Source of the DNA: Lachnospiraceae bacterium OF09-6 | GTDB lineage: Bacteria > Bacillota > Clostridia > Lachnospirales > Lachnospiraceae | Reading direction: 5' to 3' | Length of the DNA stretch: 64,000 nt | Assembly: GCA_003435055.1 (NCBI GenBank) | Contig: QUMM01000012.1 | Location: forward strand, 16,009 to 80,008 | In this document: positions 63,769 through 64,000 of the stretch, one piece after another | How the letters are laid out: each line of letters starts with the position of its first letter | How positions within the stretch are numbered: position 1 is the first letter of the stretch | Position numbers and translations under genes: made by a program | Notes under the pieces: generated by a model | Told to the model about the DNA's origin: nothing | The model's database searches: none | The model's input: only the letters and a program-made list of their open reading frames with translations

Positions 63769-63818
63769 AAAGATAATATACCGGATTAAGTCCAGAATGT
63801 CAATTTATTTTTAGTGGT
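63763..63818. repeat. 14-bp inverted repeats enclosing the small-RNA promoter
   Basis: ACCACTAAAGATAA (63763-63776) and TTATTTTTAGTGGT (63805-63818) are inverted repeats with 13 of 14 matches, 28 bases apart. They bracket the promoter, with one arm over the transcription start and -10. The layout is that of an invertible promoter or of a two-site operator. Confidence 0.6.
63775..63803 (-). promoter_or_regulatory. Strong promoter of the small RNA
   Basis: Minus strand TTGACA (63803-63798), exactly 17 bases, TATATT (63780-63775). Confidence 0.8.
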
Positions 63819-64000
63819 ACTTCTAATTTATTCAGCTGACAAATATTTATGCATGTCTTATATTACACTATTCCTTTTCATAAAAGCGGTATAATAACTA
63901 AGGAATTATTCTTTCCAGCTGGTACTAATTTACCATCTTTGCTTAAATCCTTCTATTTGAATCACTTTCACTTAAATCAACACTATTTTACCATTTTACT
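63819..64000. other. AT-rich sequence without a recognised feature
   Basis: Read on both strands; all frames contain frequent stops, and no RNA structure or repeat with the rest of the window was noticed. It may be the promoter region or decayed remains of an element beyond the edge. Confidence 0.5.

Noticed and set aside
1..64000. CRISPR arrays, tRNA or rRNA genes
   Set aside because: No regularly spaced repeats, no cloverleaf with CCA-type end and no rRNA-like stretch were noticed; a tRNAscan/Infernal run would settle this.

Overview
The window looks like a chromosomal segment of a low-to-moderate GC Firmicute of the class Clostridia, most probably a gut Lachnospiraceae (Blautia/Dorea-like). 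Supporting signs are the sporulation genes yqfC, yqfD and a spoVB-like flippase, Rex and AdhE, the electron-bifurcating NfnAB pair, a Re-type citrate synthase next to a eukaryote-type isocitrate dehydrogenase, a CFI-box protein, and the orders miaB-mutS-mutL-miaA-ynbB and mreBCD-pbp2-minD-rodA-mgsA. Nearly all genes lie on the + strand. The exceptions are an ABC-F gene and the tyrosine recombinase locus at the right edge.

Layout: 1-6.0 kb, fermentation and glutamate-precursor metabolism (adhE; Re-citrate synthase, GntR regulator, icd behind a 36-bp perfect palindrome). 6.0-8.0 kb, an ABC-F ATPase (-). 8.1-15.2 kb, aspartokinase, rex, nnrD, alr, a MazF-type RNase, a CBS/CorC protein, yebC and a CFI-box protein. 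15.3-15.5 kb, a MITE-like structured element. 15.5-22.6 kb, tepA-like protease, uppP, ftsK/spoIIIE, nfnAB. 22.6-29.8 kb, rlmH, a DUF2284 protein, yqfC-yqfD-phoH-ybeY, a DUF3048 protein and a SpoVB-like flippase. 29.8-42.7 kb, proB, a DUF896 protein, a fused formyl-THF cyclo-ligase/MiaB, mutS, mutL, miaA, ynbB and two FAD enzymes. 42.8-52.9 kb, radC and the elongation/division cluster (mreBCD, PBP2, minD, rodA, mgsA, D,D-carboxypeptidase). 53-60.4 kb, HlyD-like protein, yggS, sepF, ylmH, aroB, lspA, rluD-type synthase, cytidylate-kinase-like gene and dtd. 60.5-62.4 kb, a class C group II intron placed exactly behind a terminator. 62.4-64 kb, a XerS-like recombinase with a dif-like dyad, a truncated Abi-family ORF, and a small structured RNA under a strong promoter bounded by inverted repeats.

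An important caveat is that twelve genes are interrupted by single-base indels. Most are losses of one G or C from a short G/C run, and all were restored on paper by adding back one base. This is the pattern of uncorrected sequencing or consensus error, so these genes, including mutS and mutL, are annotated as whole CDSs and should not be read as biological pseudogenes without checking.

The most novel-looking part is the right edge (63.5-63.8 kb). There a promoter, a roughly 67-nt two-hairpin RNA ending in its own terminator, and then an Abi-type reading frame follow one another, which is the architecture of an RNA-guarded abortive-infection module. Here the protein gene is cut off after about 32 recognisable residues, beside a recombinase and its candidate recombination site.
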